Shown here one piece after another: positions 39,738 through 50,072 of a DNA stretch of 64,000 bases. The notes under the pieces were generated by a model. It worked only from the letters and a program-made list of their open reading frames with translations. It was not told the origin of the DNA and did no database searches. The DNA is from Pictodentalium vernedei (taxonomy: Eukaryota; Mollusca; Scaphopoda; Dentaliida; Dentaliidae): positions 65,293,741 through 65,357,740 of the forward strand of contig CM062289.1 of the NCBI GenBank assembly GCA_031216915.1, given 5' to 3'. A program made the position numbers and the translations under genes. The stretch's first letter is position 1; every line of letters starts with the position of its first letter.

Positions 39738-42056
39738 TTAGACATATTTTGAATTAATGTAGTCCACTAAATTGGTCATTTGTTGTCGCAAAAATAAAAC
39801 TTCTTTGGGTACGTTTGCAGTGGAATGCCTGTAGTCGAGCTCCAAAGAATTATTAGTACCCAGAGAATTCTCTCTTAGCGTTCGAGGAGTTCCGTTGCGT
39901 AATAGAGGGTAGTCCTGTGGCGAACGAGTTGCATCTTGAATGCTATTATGTTTACTCATGTCATTAAACGATTGTCGGCCACGTGTTTGAGACCTTTGAA
40001 TATGACTGTTGGCAGTTGATGGATTGTTCTGGGAATACTGAGGTAGGGCTACACTATTGGTAACACTTTCATGTCTCTAGTGATACTTAATCCTTTTAGC
40101 GATAATTTTTATGCCAATGTCATTAACGTGCCAGTCGTCTCGAAACAAGTGTGTTCTGATTGAACCGTCTGGTGAAACAAAGCCACTTGTGTTGTTAATA
40201 AAATCCCATCTCATATTTCCACAAATAAGCCTGTATTGATCATTTGTTTGTTTTATTAAGCGATTAATTCCAGGAGAATGTGTTGTGGGTACGATTGATG
40301 AAAATCTGACAACAGCTTTAGGGTACTTCGCACGTATCCAAGTTAATAGTTGTTGAATCTCGCTGTTATCAGTCTCCACATTATTTCTGCAAGAGTTAAT
40401 TCCAACATGAATGGTCACTTTCTTTATTTGCTAGTCTTGATTTGCAGCATTAACCCATTTCAACAGCCCCTTGATTCTCTGCCCATGGCAATTTTCACTT
40501 CTTCGCCCCTGAGCGCAACTTTTTGGGCATTCAGGGGCCGAATTACCGAGTTACCTAATATAAGGTGAGTATTTTGAGTGGGTTGCTTGTGAAAACGTTT
40601 TGATAAATCACATTTCGAGACAGGTAAAATATTCTCCGACTGAACAGTGTTGTCCTCTCTTGAAAGACAGTCATATCTGTTACCGGTGGACACACTGATA
40701 TTATGCCCACCGACAGAAGACTGACTCGCCGATGCGGCGATGTTTGATCCTGTTTTATTAAATTCTGGTGTCACATTGCTACTATAGTTTCTGGTTGGAG
40801 TTTTTTGTTGGAACGGCTCCGAAAGTGGGTTGAGGAGTTTGGGCTCCGACCTGGGGTTGTTATCTTTTGTGGTCTGATTAGAGGACCTCTCCTTGGTGAC
40901 TTTAAGCTGAGATGTGATGTTCTGTATGTCGGTTCTCAGCTTCACGTTTTCCTGCTTAATAAGGCTATTTTCATGCTCAACAGCAGTCAGCCTCTGTAGG
41001 ATGTCTTATCGGTCGACGCGGATGGAGTTGAAGTGCTGTGTTTTGGCGTCCATGATTTTGGAATGACATGACGAATTGTGTTCATAAATTTCAATTTCAT
41101 CTCTTCTATATTTACTTGAATTTCGTCGATCACTCTTTTAATTAAAGATGGCGTTATGAAGTGACATGAGTCTTTTTTGTGGCAGTTTGTGGCTTCCTTT
41201 TTGGTGTAAAACATGTTCTAAGTTTAGGAACCACCTTACACCTCTTAGCCGGAACACGAGGCGTAGAGTTCGGGGGAGGCATTGGAAGGATTTCTGTCGT
41301 ATTGTCCTTTTCAACAAGAGTCACAACATTCCGAATGTCTCCTTCGTATTCAGTGTTAAACCCAAATTCAAATACTAAAGGTAACTCTGTAGTAATCTAC
41401 CATCGAATATTGGCTTTGCTACCTTGGAGCATTATTGTGTTGGTTGACCGAAAAGTGTGAATTCGCACTTTACCTAATCTGGATCGTGGGACACACAACT
41501 TGTCTTCTACTATTATACCCTTCAGATCTTTGACACATCCCCAATGTCTTTCAGTTTGGTTTTTCCATCCCAATACCGAAGAGTTAATCCGTTGGAATAA
41601 TTTTCAAACTTTTTTGTGTCCAGTGTAAGAACGACACAGTTCCCTTGATTTTTTGTTTCAATTTTGTGAATGTCCCCAACAAGGGCGTTTTGGTTCCTCT
41701 TTAAAACTTTGGACACATTCAAAACATAGTTTCGTTCTTCTTCTCGGAAATTAACGTTTCTTGTGTCTTGCTTATTTATAATTAAATTGTCAAGCTCGGT
41801 ATCCAGTATAGCTGTGTCTACATCAGAATTAAGAGATTCTTTCTTGGTGGGACGAAGAAAGTCTGCACGGTCCGAATTTTAAACAACAGATTGTTCATTG
41901 TCTCTTTCAATCGTCATCGGTTCCTCATTGAAATGGTTTCTGTCCAAATTTTCATTATTCACATTAATACATTCTTCATTATTCATTTCATTATCAGTCT
42001 CACTGTTTCCTGTTTTGTAAATGTATTGTCTGTATCTATAGTAATTCCATCCATAG
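39738..42056 (-). pseudogene. LINE-A ORF1: RNA-binding-like N-part and SGNH-like domain, broken
   Basis: From ATG near 42054 (MDGITIDTD) the minus strand encodes an acidic segment (NNENLDRNHFNEEPM) and a likely RRM/globular part (VLNVSKVLKRNQNALVGDIH...YWDGKTKLKDIGDVSKI). A Pro/basic stretch and a possible helix (IKRVIDEIQVNIEEMK) follow, then HLILGNSVIRPL (SGNH block I), MTIHVGINSCRNN (block III) and DDWHVNDIGIKII (block V, D..H). An in-frame TAG at 40077-40079 separates this from a tail continuing MSKHNSIQDATRSPQ to the stop at 39738. Frameshifts occur near 41.9, 41.5, 40.98 and 40.45 kb. Esterase-like ORF1 proteins are known in CR1/L2 LINEs. Confidence 0.7.
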
Positions 42057-42062
42057 TTATAT

Positions 42063-42306
42063 TTAACCCTTTACCTAACCTGAAAAGCAGACGACACATG
42101 CAAAAATAATTCTTGAATAACTAATTTTTTTCATTTTTTGTCTCAAAAACATAGGTTATGACCCCTCGTTGGAACGAGCTCGTTCCAACGAGGGGTCATA
42201 ACCTATGTTTTTGAGACAAAAAATGAAAAAAAATAATGAAAATTAATTGGCGATTTTTGAGAATAGCGCTGGCCGGTTTTGGCCGTTACGTTGGGTAAAG
42301 GGTTAA
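42063..42306. mobile_element. TTAA-flanked palindromic MITE, family 1, copy 3 (inverted)
   Basis: TTAACCCTTTACCTAACC...GTTGGGTAAAGGGTTAA with centre GGAACGAGCTCGTTCC. It is nearly identical to 20839-21089 except at the centre. It abuts the 5' end of LINE-A. Confidence 0.9.
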
Positions 42307-42476
42307 CTATTATACAATCAATTATCTTCAGTGGTCAGCGCTGTTTGACCAGATGTTAAGTCCGCATTGCGGGAGCAAATGAAAAACACGTCCGAACACT
42401 ACGACAGTATCAGGGAAGGGGAAGCTAATGTGTTTTCCACTTCACCACAAGGAATACTATTTTTGCATTTGATGTG
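42307..42476. other. Short spacer between the MITE and LINE-B copy 1
   Basis: Unique-looking sequence that forms the target region of LINE-B copy 1. Confidence 0.5.
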
Positions 42477-42487
42477 AAATGACAGAC
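42477..42487. other. Target-site duplication, left (LINE-B copy 1)
   Basis: AAATGACAGAC precedes the element's first base (CCTAGGGG) and is repeated exactly at 48282-48292 after the (AAAT)n tail. Confidence 0.85.
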
Positions 42488-43316
42488 CCTAGGGGGGTTC
42501 GACCGTCCCCTACTAGGCGGGTCCTGCTCAGAGGAACCCTCCTTGGTGGGTTCCTCTGAGAAGGTCGTCCTCTATCCGCCACCTGAGGACGGATAGGGTT
42601 TGCTGGTTTTTAATTGGCAGGTTCGTTCAATTGAGCTGGTTTGCTGCGGAATATATGAATACGCAGCCCCGGACCAAAATGGTCAATCCTGCTTATGACA
42701 TCTTGCAGGCACCTTGTTCTCCCATGAGGTGCGATCTGAAGGCCTCGGAGGAAGGAATCCTGACAGTTGAGAACAGACTGGGCCCCGGTTAGGACAAATC
42801 TCCATGATGGAGATCGGGTCGTAAACACTGCTTTGGCCCTGATCTCCATCATGGAGGTACCTGTTCAAAACACTGTTTTGGCCCCAACTTCGGGAGTAGA
42901 AGGATGGTCGGATGGCCCGTTCTGGCCAATCGGGAGCCCCCACCCCACAAAGTACTGGGTGTCACGTCGGGGAGCATTTGGAGGCCATTCAATCAGTCAT
43001 TTCTTTTAATAACATATCATAATTGCCATTGTGTACTGTTTTTAACCCTATTATATTTTAACAGCTACTTAGTTTTGCTTCACTGTCTTTCAGTTATACG
43101 TGGCAACCTTAATTACAGTGTTTTATAGAGTGATTGGTTGGATCGGCGCCATCCGAAGACCTGGCTCTTCCACGTACGGGTCACAGTCAGTGGTATGCTT
43201 CGGCGTATGTGGGAATACCGGCAACCCGGTGGGTTCACTGCATGGCAGTAACTCTACCCCTTGTTGGACTCCATGGTGGGTGGGAGCCGGGGCAGTGAAC
43301 GCTTTACTACATTAAC

Positions 43317-44747
43317 ATGGATCACATACCCAACAAAAAAAAGAAACGAGGTCGAGAAATACAGCTCACTTCATCAGACTCTGATTGAGATAAGGATAGC
43401 GACACTCATAACATTTCAAATAATTGGCCAAGGTTTATTATCATATATGCGGAAGACGAAGGTAAAAAGGCATCATCAGTCAACCCATTTGTATTGGAAA
43501 AAACTATTAAAGGTATACCAGGGACAGTGAAGGATGTTAAAAAGTTAAGAACAGGGGGAATATTCGTTGAATGTAAGACGGATTTCAGGCAGTAAATTTA
43601 TTAAAAATTGAACATATTATGGATATGAAAGTTGTGGCCTTTCCGCACAAAATCCTAAATTCCAGCAAGGGTGTGCTTAGAACAAGAGAACTTGTAATGG
43701 ATATAAGGAAGGAACTAACATCACAAAATATCACAGAAGTCCAAAGAATTGAGATTAAAAAAGATGGTAAACTCATACAGACCAACACTTACATTTTAAC
43801 CTTTGGCTCATCTCAACCGCCAAAATCAATTAAAGTGGGTTACATGAACATCAAAGGGATTTGTATATACCAAATCCACTTCGATGCTTCAAATGCCAAA
43901 CGTTTGGTCATAGTCAAACAACCGCAGAGGTCAAACAATATGCATTAGATGCGGCCAACAACATGAAGAGCCTTGTAACAACCCAATCAAGTTTGTAAAC
44001 TGCCAAGGCAATCATATGCGATCCTCTAAAGATTGCCCAATCAGGCAAAAAGAAAAGAATATTCAAAAGGTGAATTGTGAAAAACATGTAAGCTTTCAGG
44101 AGGCCAGAGCGATTGTAACATCTATGCCTGGCTTCAATACATCAGCACCATCATATGCCACAACAGTAAAACAAAAGATACCCACAAAGTCAGTAGAATG
44201 CCAGACACAGTATACATGGCTCAACAGCACAATTCCTTCCTTATTACAGGCATTTACTATGGATCATCCTAATCAAACAGAAACGCAATCAACACAAACC
44301 AAATCAACAGTTCTCTCAACAAATGACAAAATAACAAAAACAATTCACACGCAAGACCACACAAACAAGTTATCACAAAAAAAATAAAAATTCTAATCCA
44401 AAACCTGAACAAAAGAATGAGTGAAATCAAATCAACAACAAAGATCCCAGCAAGAAACTCTGAGTCAGAGTCAGAGGAGAAAACAACAAAAAGAGCAAAA
44501 AGATAAGGACAAAAAGAAATTAGAACCAGACAGACTCCCAAAACACCTTCAAAATGTTGTGACGAACAACATGTTTGATGGCATCGAGGAAATGTCAATC
44601 GATGAATGCATCGATGACACATTCTCGACAAAATTATGCCTGAATACTTCTCAGGGTAAGTCCCCACTGAAAGCATCACCAAAACGAAATATGGGTGCAA
44701 TATCTCCCATTCGACCACCAGCAAAATCACCATCCAAACATGGATAA
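43317..44747 (+). pseudogene. LINE-B copy 1 ORF1: gag-like protein, broken
   Basis: ATG 43317 begins MDHIPNKKKKRGREI. A TGA follows SSDSD at about 43387, then NWPRFIIIYAEDEGKKASS and a frameshift near 43577. VLRTRELVMDIRKEL and PPKSIKVGYMN follow, then a zinc-knuckle region (RCFKCQTFGHSQ, CIRCGQQHEEPC) split between frames. The last frame ends SPSKHG with TAA at 44745-44747, overlapping the ORF2 ATG (44740) by 8 bp. The intact homologue is at 62856-63923. Confidence 0.8.
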
Positions 44748-47700
44748 AACAATCAAATACAATATAATACAGTGGAATTGCCGAGGTTTTAGAGCAAACT
44801 TTAATGAATTGGGTCTTTTATGCCAAAAGTATAAACCTGCTGCTTTTTGCCTGCAGGAAACACTTTTAAAGAAACCCGAATTTTGGGATCATTCAGCGTT
44901 CAAGCATTATACCTCGTATAATGCCTGGGCAGACGATAATGACCTTCATATCCGTGGAACATCTGTTTTAGTTAGAGACGATATCATTCACAGATCTGTA
45001 CTTTTGAATACAAATTTACAGGCTGTGGTGGTACGCCTAACATTAGACAAAACAATTACATTATGTTCTATATACGTTTCACCAAGTACATCCCTAAGAC
45101 TGAATAATCTTGAGATGTTGGTCCATCAACCCCCAACTCCATATGTTTTGTTGGGTGATTTTAATGCTGATAGCCCCCTATGGGGTAATTCCTGCAGTCA
45201 GAATGATGTAAAGGGTAAAACACTGTGGAAGAATTTATTTTAAACTATGACTTGTGTTTGTTTAATGATGGTTCAGATACTTACCTGCACCCCGCATCTG
45301 GTTCGTATACATCAATTGATCTTACAATTGCTTGCCCTTCTATCTTCCTCGATTTTTCATGGAAGGTACAAGCTGACTTGTGCGGGAGTGACCACTTTCC
45401 AGTTGTGTTGGAGAGTGTAGTTCCGTCGGACGATGAGAGGGTGCCCCAGTGGAACTTTAAAAGAGCTGATTGGGACACTTTCTCTTCTCGTCTCTCTGTT
45501 CTGAACGCCTCAAACAGAAGAAATTTCAGGATAATGCTGACCAAATAGAACATTTTACAAACGAATTACTTGACATTGCAAACACAGTCATCCCTAAAAC
45601 CTCGGCAAATCCGAAACGTTTCACCAAACCATGGTTTGACAATGAATGTACACAGGCTATAAAGCATCGCAAGAAAACTGAACGGGAATTCAACAAGTCA
45701 CCAAACACAAATAATTTGGATAAATTACATATAAATCGGGCAAAAACAAGACGACTTATAAAACAAAAAACGAAAAGTTCCTGGGAAGCTTATGTTTCAA
45801 AGCTAAACCAAAATACCCCTATCAAAAAGATTAAAGGCAAAGAAACCAAATCAACTTACAACATCTGAAAGATAACAACACACTAATCACATCTAAAAAG
45901 AAATTTCAAATAAATTGGCCTACACATTTTCTAAACATTCTTTGCCTGAAAATTGTAACCAAGAATTTCTCAAAATTAAAAATCAACAAGAAAACAAAAG
46001 GTCAAATTTACTTCTAATAATTTAGAGGATTACAATGAACCTTTCTCTATGGAAGAGTTAAGTAATTCTTTGCATAGAGCAAAGGATACTGTCACTGGAT
46101 CCGATGAAATACATTATAAAATTTTAAAACATTTGCCTCAATCTTCACTAGAACTTTTATTATTAATTTTTAATGGCATTTGGGTGACTGGCCAGTTTCC
46201 ACCATCCCGGCAAAAAGCAACAATAATTCCCATTCCTAAGCCTGATAAAGATCACAGCAACCCAAGCAACTACGGGCCTATTGCCTGAACAAGTTGTCTG
46301 TGCAAAACCATAGAGAGGATGATCAATGATCGACTTGTCTGGTTTCTGGAATCGAACAATCTGCTTGCAGATGTTCAGTGTGGTTTCAAAAACCAGAGAA
46401 GTACTGTGGATCATTTGGTTAGATTAGAAACGTTTATAAGAAATGCCTTTGCCAGTAAAGAACATGTGGTCGCCATATTCTTTGACCTGGAAAAGGCATA
46501 TGACGCAACGTGGACGTATGGGATTTTAAAAGATCTTCTTAACATGGGGTTGAGGGGGCATATGCCTCTTTTTATTGAAAACTTTTTGAGGGACCGCCAA
46601 TTTCAGGTTCGTGTTGGGTCAACGTTATCTGATCCTCACGGGCAGGAACTGGAGGTTCCTCAGGGAAGTATTTTATCTGTTACCCTTTTTTCATTGAAAA
46701 TCAATAGTATTATTGATGCAATTGAAAATATGGTTGACTCGTCATTGTATGTAGATTACTTTTTAATCTGCTATAGCAGCAAGAACATGAAAGCCATAGA
46801 ACGCAAACTTCAGCTGTGTTTGAACAGAATCCAGAAATGAGCTACAGAAAACGGCTTCAGATTCTCAAAAACGAAAACTAATTGTGTTCATTTCAATTGA
46901 ACTTTCACTTCAATATGTTTCAAAACTTCTTTCTAACCCGTCCAACCCTGCATACAATTGTGTCTTAGAACCTCAAAATACTGAATTTTTTAACCGTCAT
47001 CAGAAACATATCCGTCCATTGGGAATTAGAATTAAACCTCATGTGGAGTCTGCCAAAATTGAACCAGTTACAATAAAAGAGAACCGTGAACCACAAACTC
47101 CTCCTTGGCATCTTAAAAAGCCAACAGTTATTTTGGACCGAGCATCTACTAAAAAGTCTGAAACAAATTCTCTGCAGTTTAAGCAGAAATATGCTGAAAT
47201 TAAGTCAAAGTATAGTACATACACAAGGATCTATACAGACGGATCAAAAGATGGTGACAAAGTAGCACCAGCTATTGTCACTGATGATCATGTCACTTCA
47301 ATCAGAATACCGAATCAAAGTTCTATTTTCACAGCTGAGGTTAAAGCTTTACAACTCGCACTCGAACACATCGAAAATGTACAGGAAAAGGAAGTCGATT
47401 ATTTTTTTCTGACTCACTTTCCTCTTTGCTTGCTTGGCTCAACCCCAAGTTGAAGAACTCTCTCATTTTGGAACTTCGTGAGAAGTTATCAACTCTCGTG
47501 TCTGACCAGTATGATATCGTGTTTTGCTGTGTACCCGGACATGTAGATATTGTTGGTAACACCAGGGCAGACGGTGCAGCAAAACAGGCTTTATCCAAGC
47601 CTCTCACTGATTTTAAGTGACTTCAAACCACATATCAGTAGTTACATCAAATCCATGTGGCAAACAGAATGGGATGGAGCGACAAATAACAAGCTCCATC

Positions 47701-48014
47701 GCTTTCGACCCACTATTTCTGATCACTACCCAACCAGTAACCTTTGTAGAAAGGATCATGTTATTCTGACACGATGTCGTGTTGGTCATACACAACTTAC
47801 ACATTCCTTTTTGTTAGAGGGTAACATGCGACCAGAGTGTGTTCCCTGCCAGCAGGTGTTGACAGTGGAGCACATTCGTTTGCACTGTACAGATTTTGAT
47901 CTTGTTAGACGACAGTATTTTAATGTTACGTCTCTTAGAGACCTGTTTTACAAGAAAAACTCTCATAAAGTCTTGTCGTTCCTGAAGGAAATCAACCTTT
48001 TTAATAAATTTTAA
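44740..48014 (+). pseudogene. LINE-B copy 1 ORF2: APE, RT and RNase H, broken
   Basis: From ATG 44740: IIQWNCRGFRANFNELG, FCLQETLL and LLGDFNADSPLWG (APE), a frameshift near 45235, GSDHFPVVLES, and a second frameshift near 45520. Next come the basic linker (FDNECTQAIKHRKKTEREF) and the RT blocks IPIPKPDKDHSNPSNY, FFDLEKAYDATW and VPQGSILS. The catalytic box reads SSLYVDYFLI: the second Asp of YVDD (kept in copy 2) is Tyr here. After the deletion near 46893 come IYTDGSKDGDK (RNase H Asp), FTAEVKALQLALEHIE and a second Cys/His motif, CVPCQQVLTVEHIRLHC, with the stop at 48014. The C-terminal CX2C-H-C motif is usual for this group. Confidence 0.85.
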
Positions 48015-48281
48015 ATAGTCTGGTTCTATTATTTTAAATTCTCATCTATCATTTTTATCTGTTTCACGGGTTGATTTTCACAACTGTTTTGATGAACTGC
48101 ACCCATTTTTTAATTTCATGTGTTCGCTTGTCAGGTGTACTCCACTTTTTTCGTATGTCGTCATCTCCTTTGTAACTTCCGCGTTGAAAATAATGATTAT
48201 TTTTTTAACATTTCATACTTTCATTGCCACGATATAGCCTTAGTTGCTGATGTGGCGTAAAACACCAATAAATAAATAAAT

Positions 48282-48292
48282 AAATGACAGAC
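48282..48292. other. Target-site duplication, right (LINE-B copy 1)
   Basis: AAATGACAGAC, identical to 42477-42487. Confidence 0.85.
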
Positions 48293-48487
48293 GTAACATT
48301 TCACCTGGTTCCAAGGATGCAAGGTGTGACATCATAACCTGCCAAATTTTGACATTATTCATCAAGACTTCTTCCAGATTCCAACACTTGAAACACACGC
48401 ATACATTTCATCTCGTCTTTGCATTTCATCTCTCAATGCAATCGGTAAGTTATCTTGTGGTAGATATCTGATGTAGCATCTATGTAG

Positions 48488-48669
48488 TAGATAGACGATG
48501 ATAATCCGAGTCTTAAGAAAATAGACCACCATTTGTAGTGTGAAGTGAGATTGATTGCAACTCACGATTCCGAGCGCGAAGCGCGAGGATCGTGACTTGC
48601 AATCAATCTCACTTCACACTACAAATGACGGTCTATTTTCTTAAGACTCGGATTATCATCGTCTATCTA
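48488..48669. mobile_element. 182-bp nearly perfect palindrome (MITE-like)
   Basis: TAGATAGACGATGATAATCC...GATTGATTGCAA pairs with TTGCAATCAATC...GGATTATCATCGTCTATCTA over arms of about 90 bp with very few mismatches. The centre is TCACGATTCCGAGCGCGAAG and continues CGCGAGGATCGTGA. Good conservation of the arms suggests a young insertion. No clear TSD. Confidence 0.85.
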
Positions 48670-48736
48670 ACTTAGGCCACGTCGAACAAAATTTTGTCAG
48701 TTTTGTGAATTTTATACGGATATTTCTCAACAGACA

Positions 48737-49141
48737 ATGGAATCGGAATCGGGGAATTTGAATGATGACAATAGAGGTAATTTTGAAATTTTCCACAGTG
48801 AAATCTCAAACATTTCAGTCGAAGATTTATGTTGCGACTTTTTTTCTGGAGTTGAAAAAACCCCAAATGACTCTAATTCCTCGTTAAACCCCCGTTATTC
48901 GGAGCCAATTAGTGACACGCAATTGAAAGAAAGTATTCTACAAACCGTGCCTAAGAAAACCCACAAACAGAACATTTGTTGCTTGAAAGAGTGGAGGGAC
49001 TGGGCGGTGTACAGAAACACACAACCTATAACACGGGACAGCCCATTAAGGTGCAAATTTGAATTGAGAAACCCCAAGTGGTATCCACAGCAGACGAAAA
49101 TGTTAATATGTGATCAGTTCAATAAAGAAAGTAACAATTAA
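48737..49141 (+). CDS. Exon with Crypton/DUF3504-like recombinase N-terminal motif
   Basis: ATG 48737 opens a 134-codon frame: an acidic, Asn/Ser-rich leader (MESESGNLNDD), then SVEDLCCDFFSGVE and VPKKTHKQNICCLKEWRDWA with VYRNTQP. The pattern 'VPK.T......L..W.DW...RN' is what I associate with the SAM-like N-terminus of tyrosine-recombinase-derived proteins (Crypton, KIAA1958-like). The catalytic R-H-R-Y part is not in the window, so this would be one exon or a remnant. It begins about 70 bp after the 182-bp palindrome. Moderate-to-low confidence without a search. Confidence 0.4.
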   Translation: MESESGNLNDDNRGNFEIFHSEISNISVEDLCCDFFSGVEKTPNDSNSSLNPRYSEPISDTQLKESILQTVPKKTHKQNICCLKEWRDWAVYRNTQPITRDSPLRCKFELRNPKWYPQQTKMLICDQFNKESNN

Positions 49142-49989
49142 TTTTGAGTGGCCTTTCCTTGTCACTTCACTGGTTACTTTGTTTCATAACAATAGCCCAA
49201 CAAACTGTGAATGTTTTTTTCTTTTGTTGTCATTTATAAACCGTAACATAACGGTACATCCATTAAGACCACGGTGTTCCCTTTCTATGCAGTTTAGACG
49301 AAGAGTGGAACAAAGGCTATTTTAGCTCGTCATGGTCTAACAATACAAAAGTAATTTCGCTACATTTGGCGTCGCTGCGAAAAATATAATTTTCTGATCG
49401 TCTTGCACGTCAATGCCGATAGGAGCCGCCATGATGAATTTTTGTTTATTTTTTCTCTCACTTCAATTTTTTAACGCCAGTTTTTCGTTAATTATTTAAT
49501 AATCTGATGTTATTTTGGTATTAAACATTAATACAAATTACTTGCAAGCGATTTGTGAAATTTTGAGAGAAATTGTGTTTTTCCGCTTGTGTTTTTCGAA
49601 TTGAGAAATTTGAATTTCCGTTACCATGGTGATTCTTGTGTGTTTCTATTTGTTTTCGAGCGTTAAGAATCAAACGTCGTGCTGCGATACTTTGAAGTCT
49701 AGCATATTAATTAAGATCAGTCGATTTAATTTCATTTCTGGCTATAATTAAATTCGATTTTCACGAAAATTTAATTTAATTCCATGCAGTCGATCAATAA
49801 CATGAAGGTTGATTAACACTACTTTCGATTTCAATCATAGAAATCTGAAAAAAGACTAGAATGGCAGTCACGTGACAAACCCCGTGATTCTGTCTGTTCG
49901 TCGCCAGTAGGGCAAAATAGTCGTCTGCTAAAATGGCGAACCTCATTCGCGTTTTCGTTGAAATGTTCAACGTTATTTTATTAGTTATA
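49142..49989. other. AT-rich spacer, possible upstream region of the THAP gene
   Basis: No ORF supported. AAAATGGCG near 49929 and the GC-rich patch before the ATG could be promoter-proximal; this is speculation. Confidence 0.35.
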
Positions 49990-50072
49990 ATGCCAGACAC
50001 ATGTGCAGCCATTGGTTGCACTATGCGCCGAAGGTATAAAGATGCCACGGAGTTTGGCGTTAGTTTCCATAA
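49990..50072 (+). CDS. THAP-domain gene, exon 1
   Basis: ATG 49990 encodes MPDTCAAIGCTMRRRYKDAT then EFGVSFHK. The CxxxxC spacing (C5, C10) and the FHK end are the start of a THAP C2CH zinc finger, a DNA-binding domain of P-element-type transposases and host regulators. The exon ends AA|GTGAGT, a strong donor leaving phase 2. Joined to 52234 it completes the Lys codon and reads FHKFYQNG, as THAP domains do (FHKFP). The exon is too short to show up as a long ORF. Confidence 0.75.

Larger units (their letters stand above)
35299..42060 (-). mobile_element. LINE-A: CR1/L2-like non-LTR retrotransposon, nearly full length
   Basis: Read from about 42056 down: ORF1 with an SGNH-like domain, an internal foreign insertion (39240-39720), APE endonuclease, RT, a C-terminal Cys/His motif and the minisatellite 3' end. 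Combining an SGNH ORF1 with APE-RT fits the CR1/L2/Rex1-Crack-Daphne group; the exact clade cannot be fixed without a tree. Numerous frameshifts show the copy is dead. A family-1 MITE (42063-42306) abuts its 5' end. Confidence 0.8.
42488..48281 (+). mobile_element. LINE-B copy 1: I/Jockey-like non-LTR element with RNase H, both ends present
   Basis: Starts CCTAGGGGGGTTCGACCGTC, with a 5' UTR of about 830 bp that it shares with copies 2 and 3. Two overlapping ORFs follow, then a 3' UTR ending GATATAGCC...GGCGTAAAACACCAATAAAT with (AAAT)n. An 11-bp TSD is present. An internal deletion near 46893 removes the RT thumb and linker (about 370 bp, judged against copy 2). Decayed but structurally complete at both ends. 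Confidence 0.85.

Noticed and set aside
42063..42306. Rho-independent-type terminator or attachment site because of the strong palindrome
   Set aside because: The same sequence recurs with TTAA ends at three places, so it is a MITE; bacterial terminators do not apply here.
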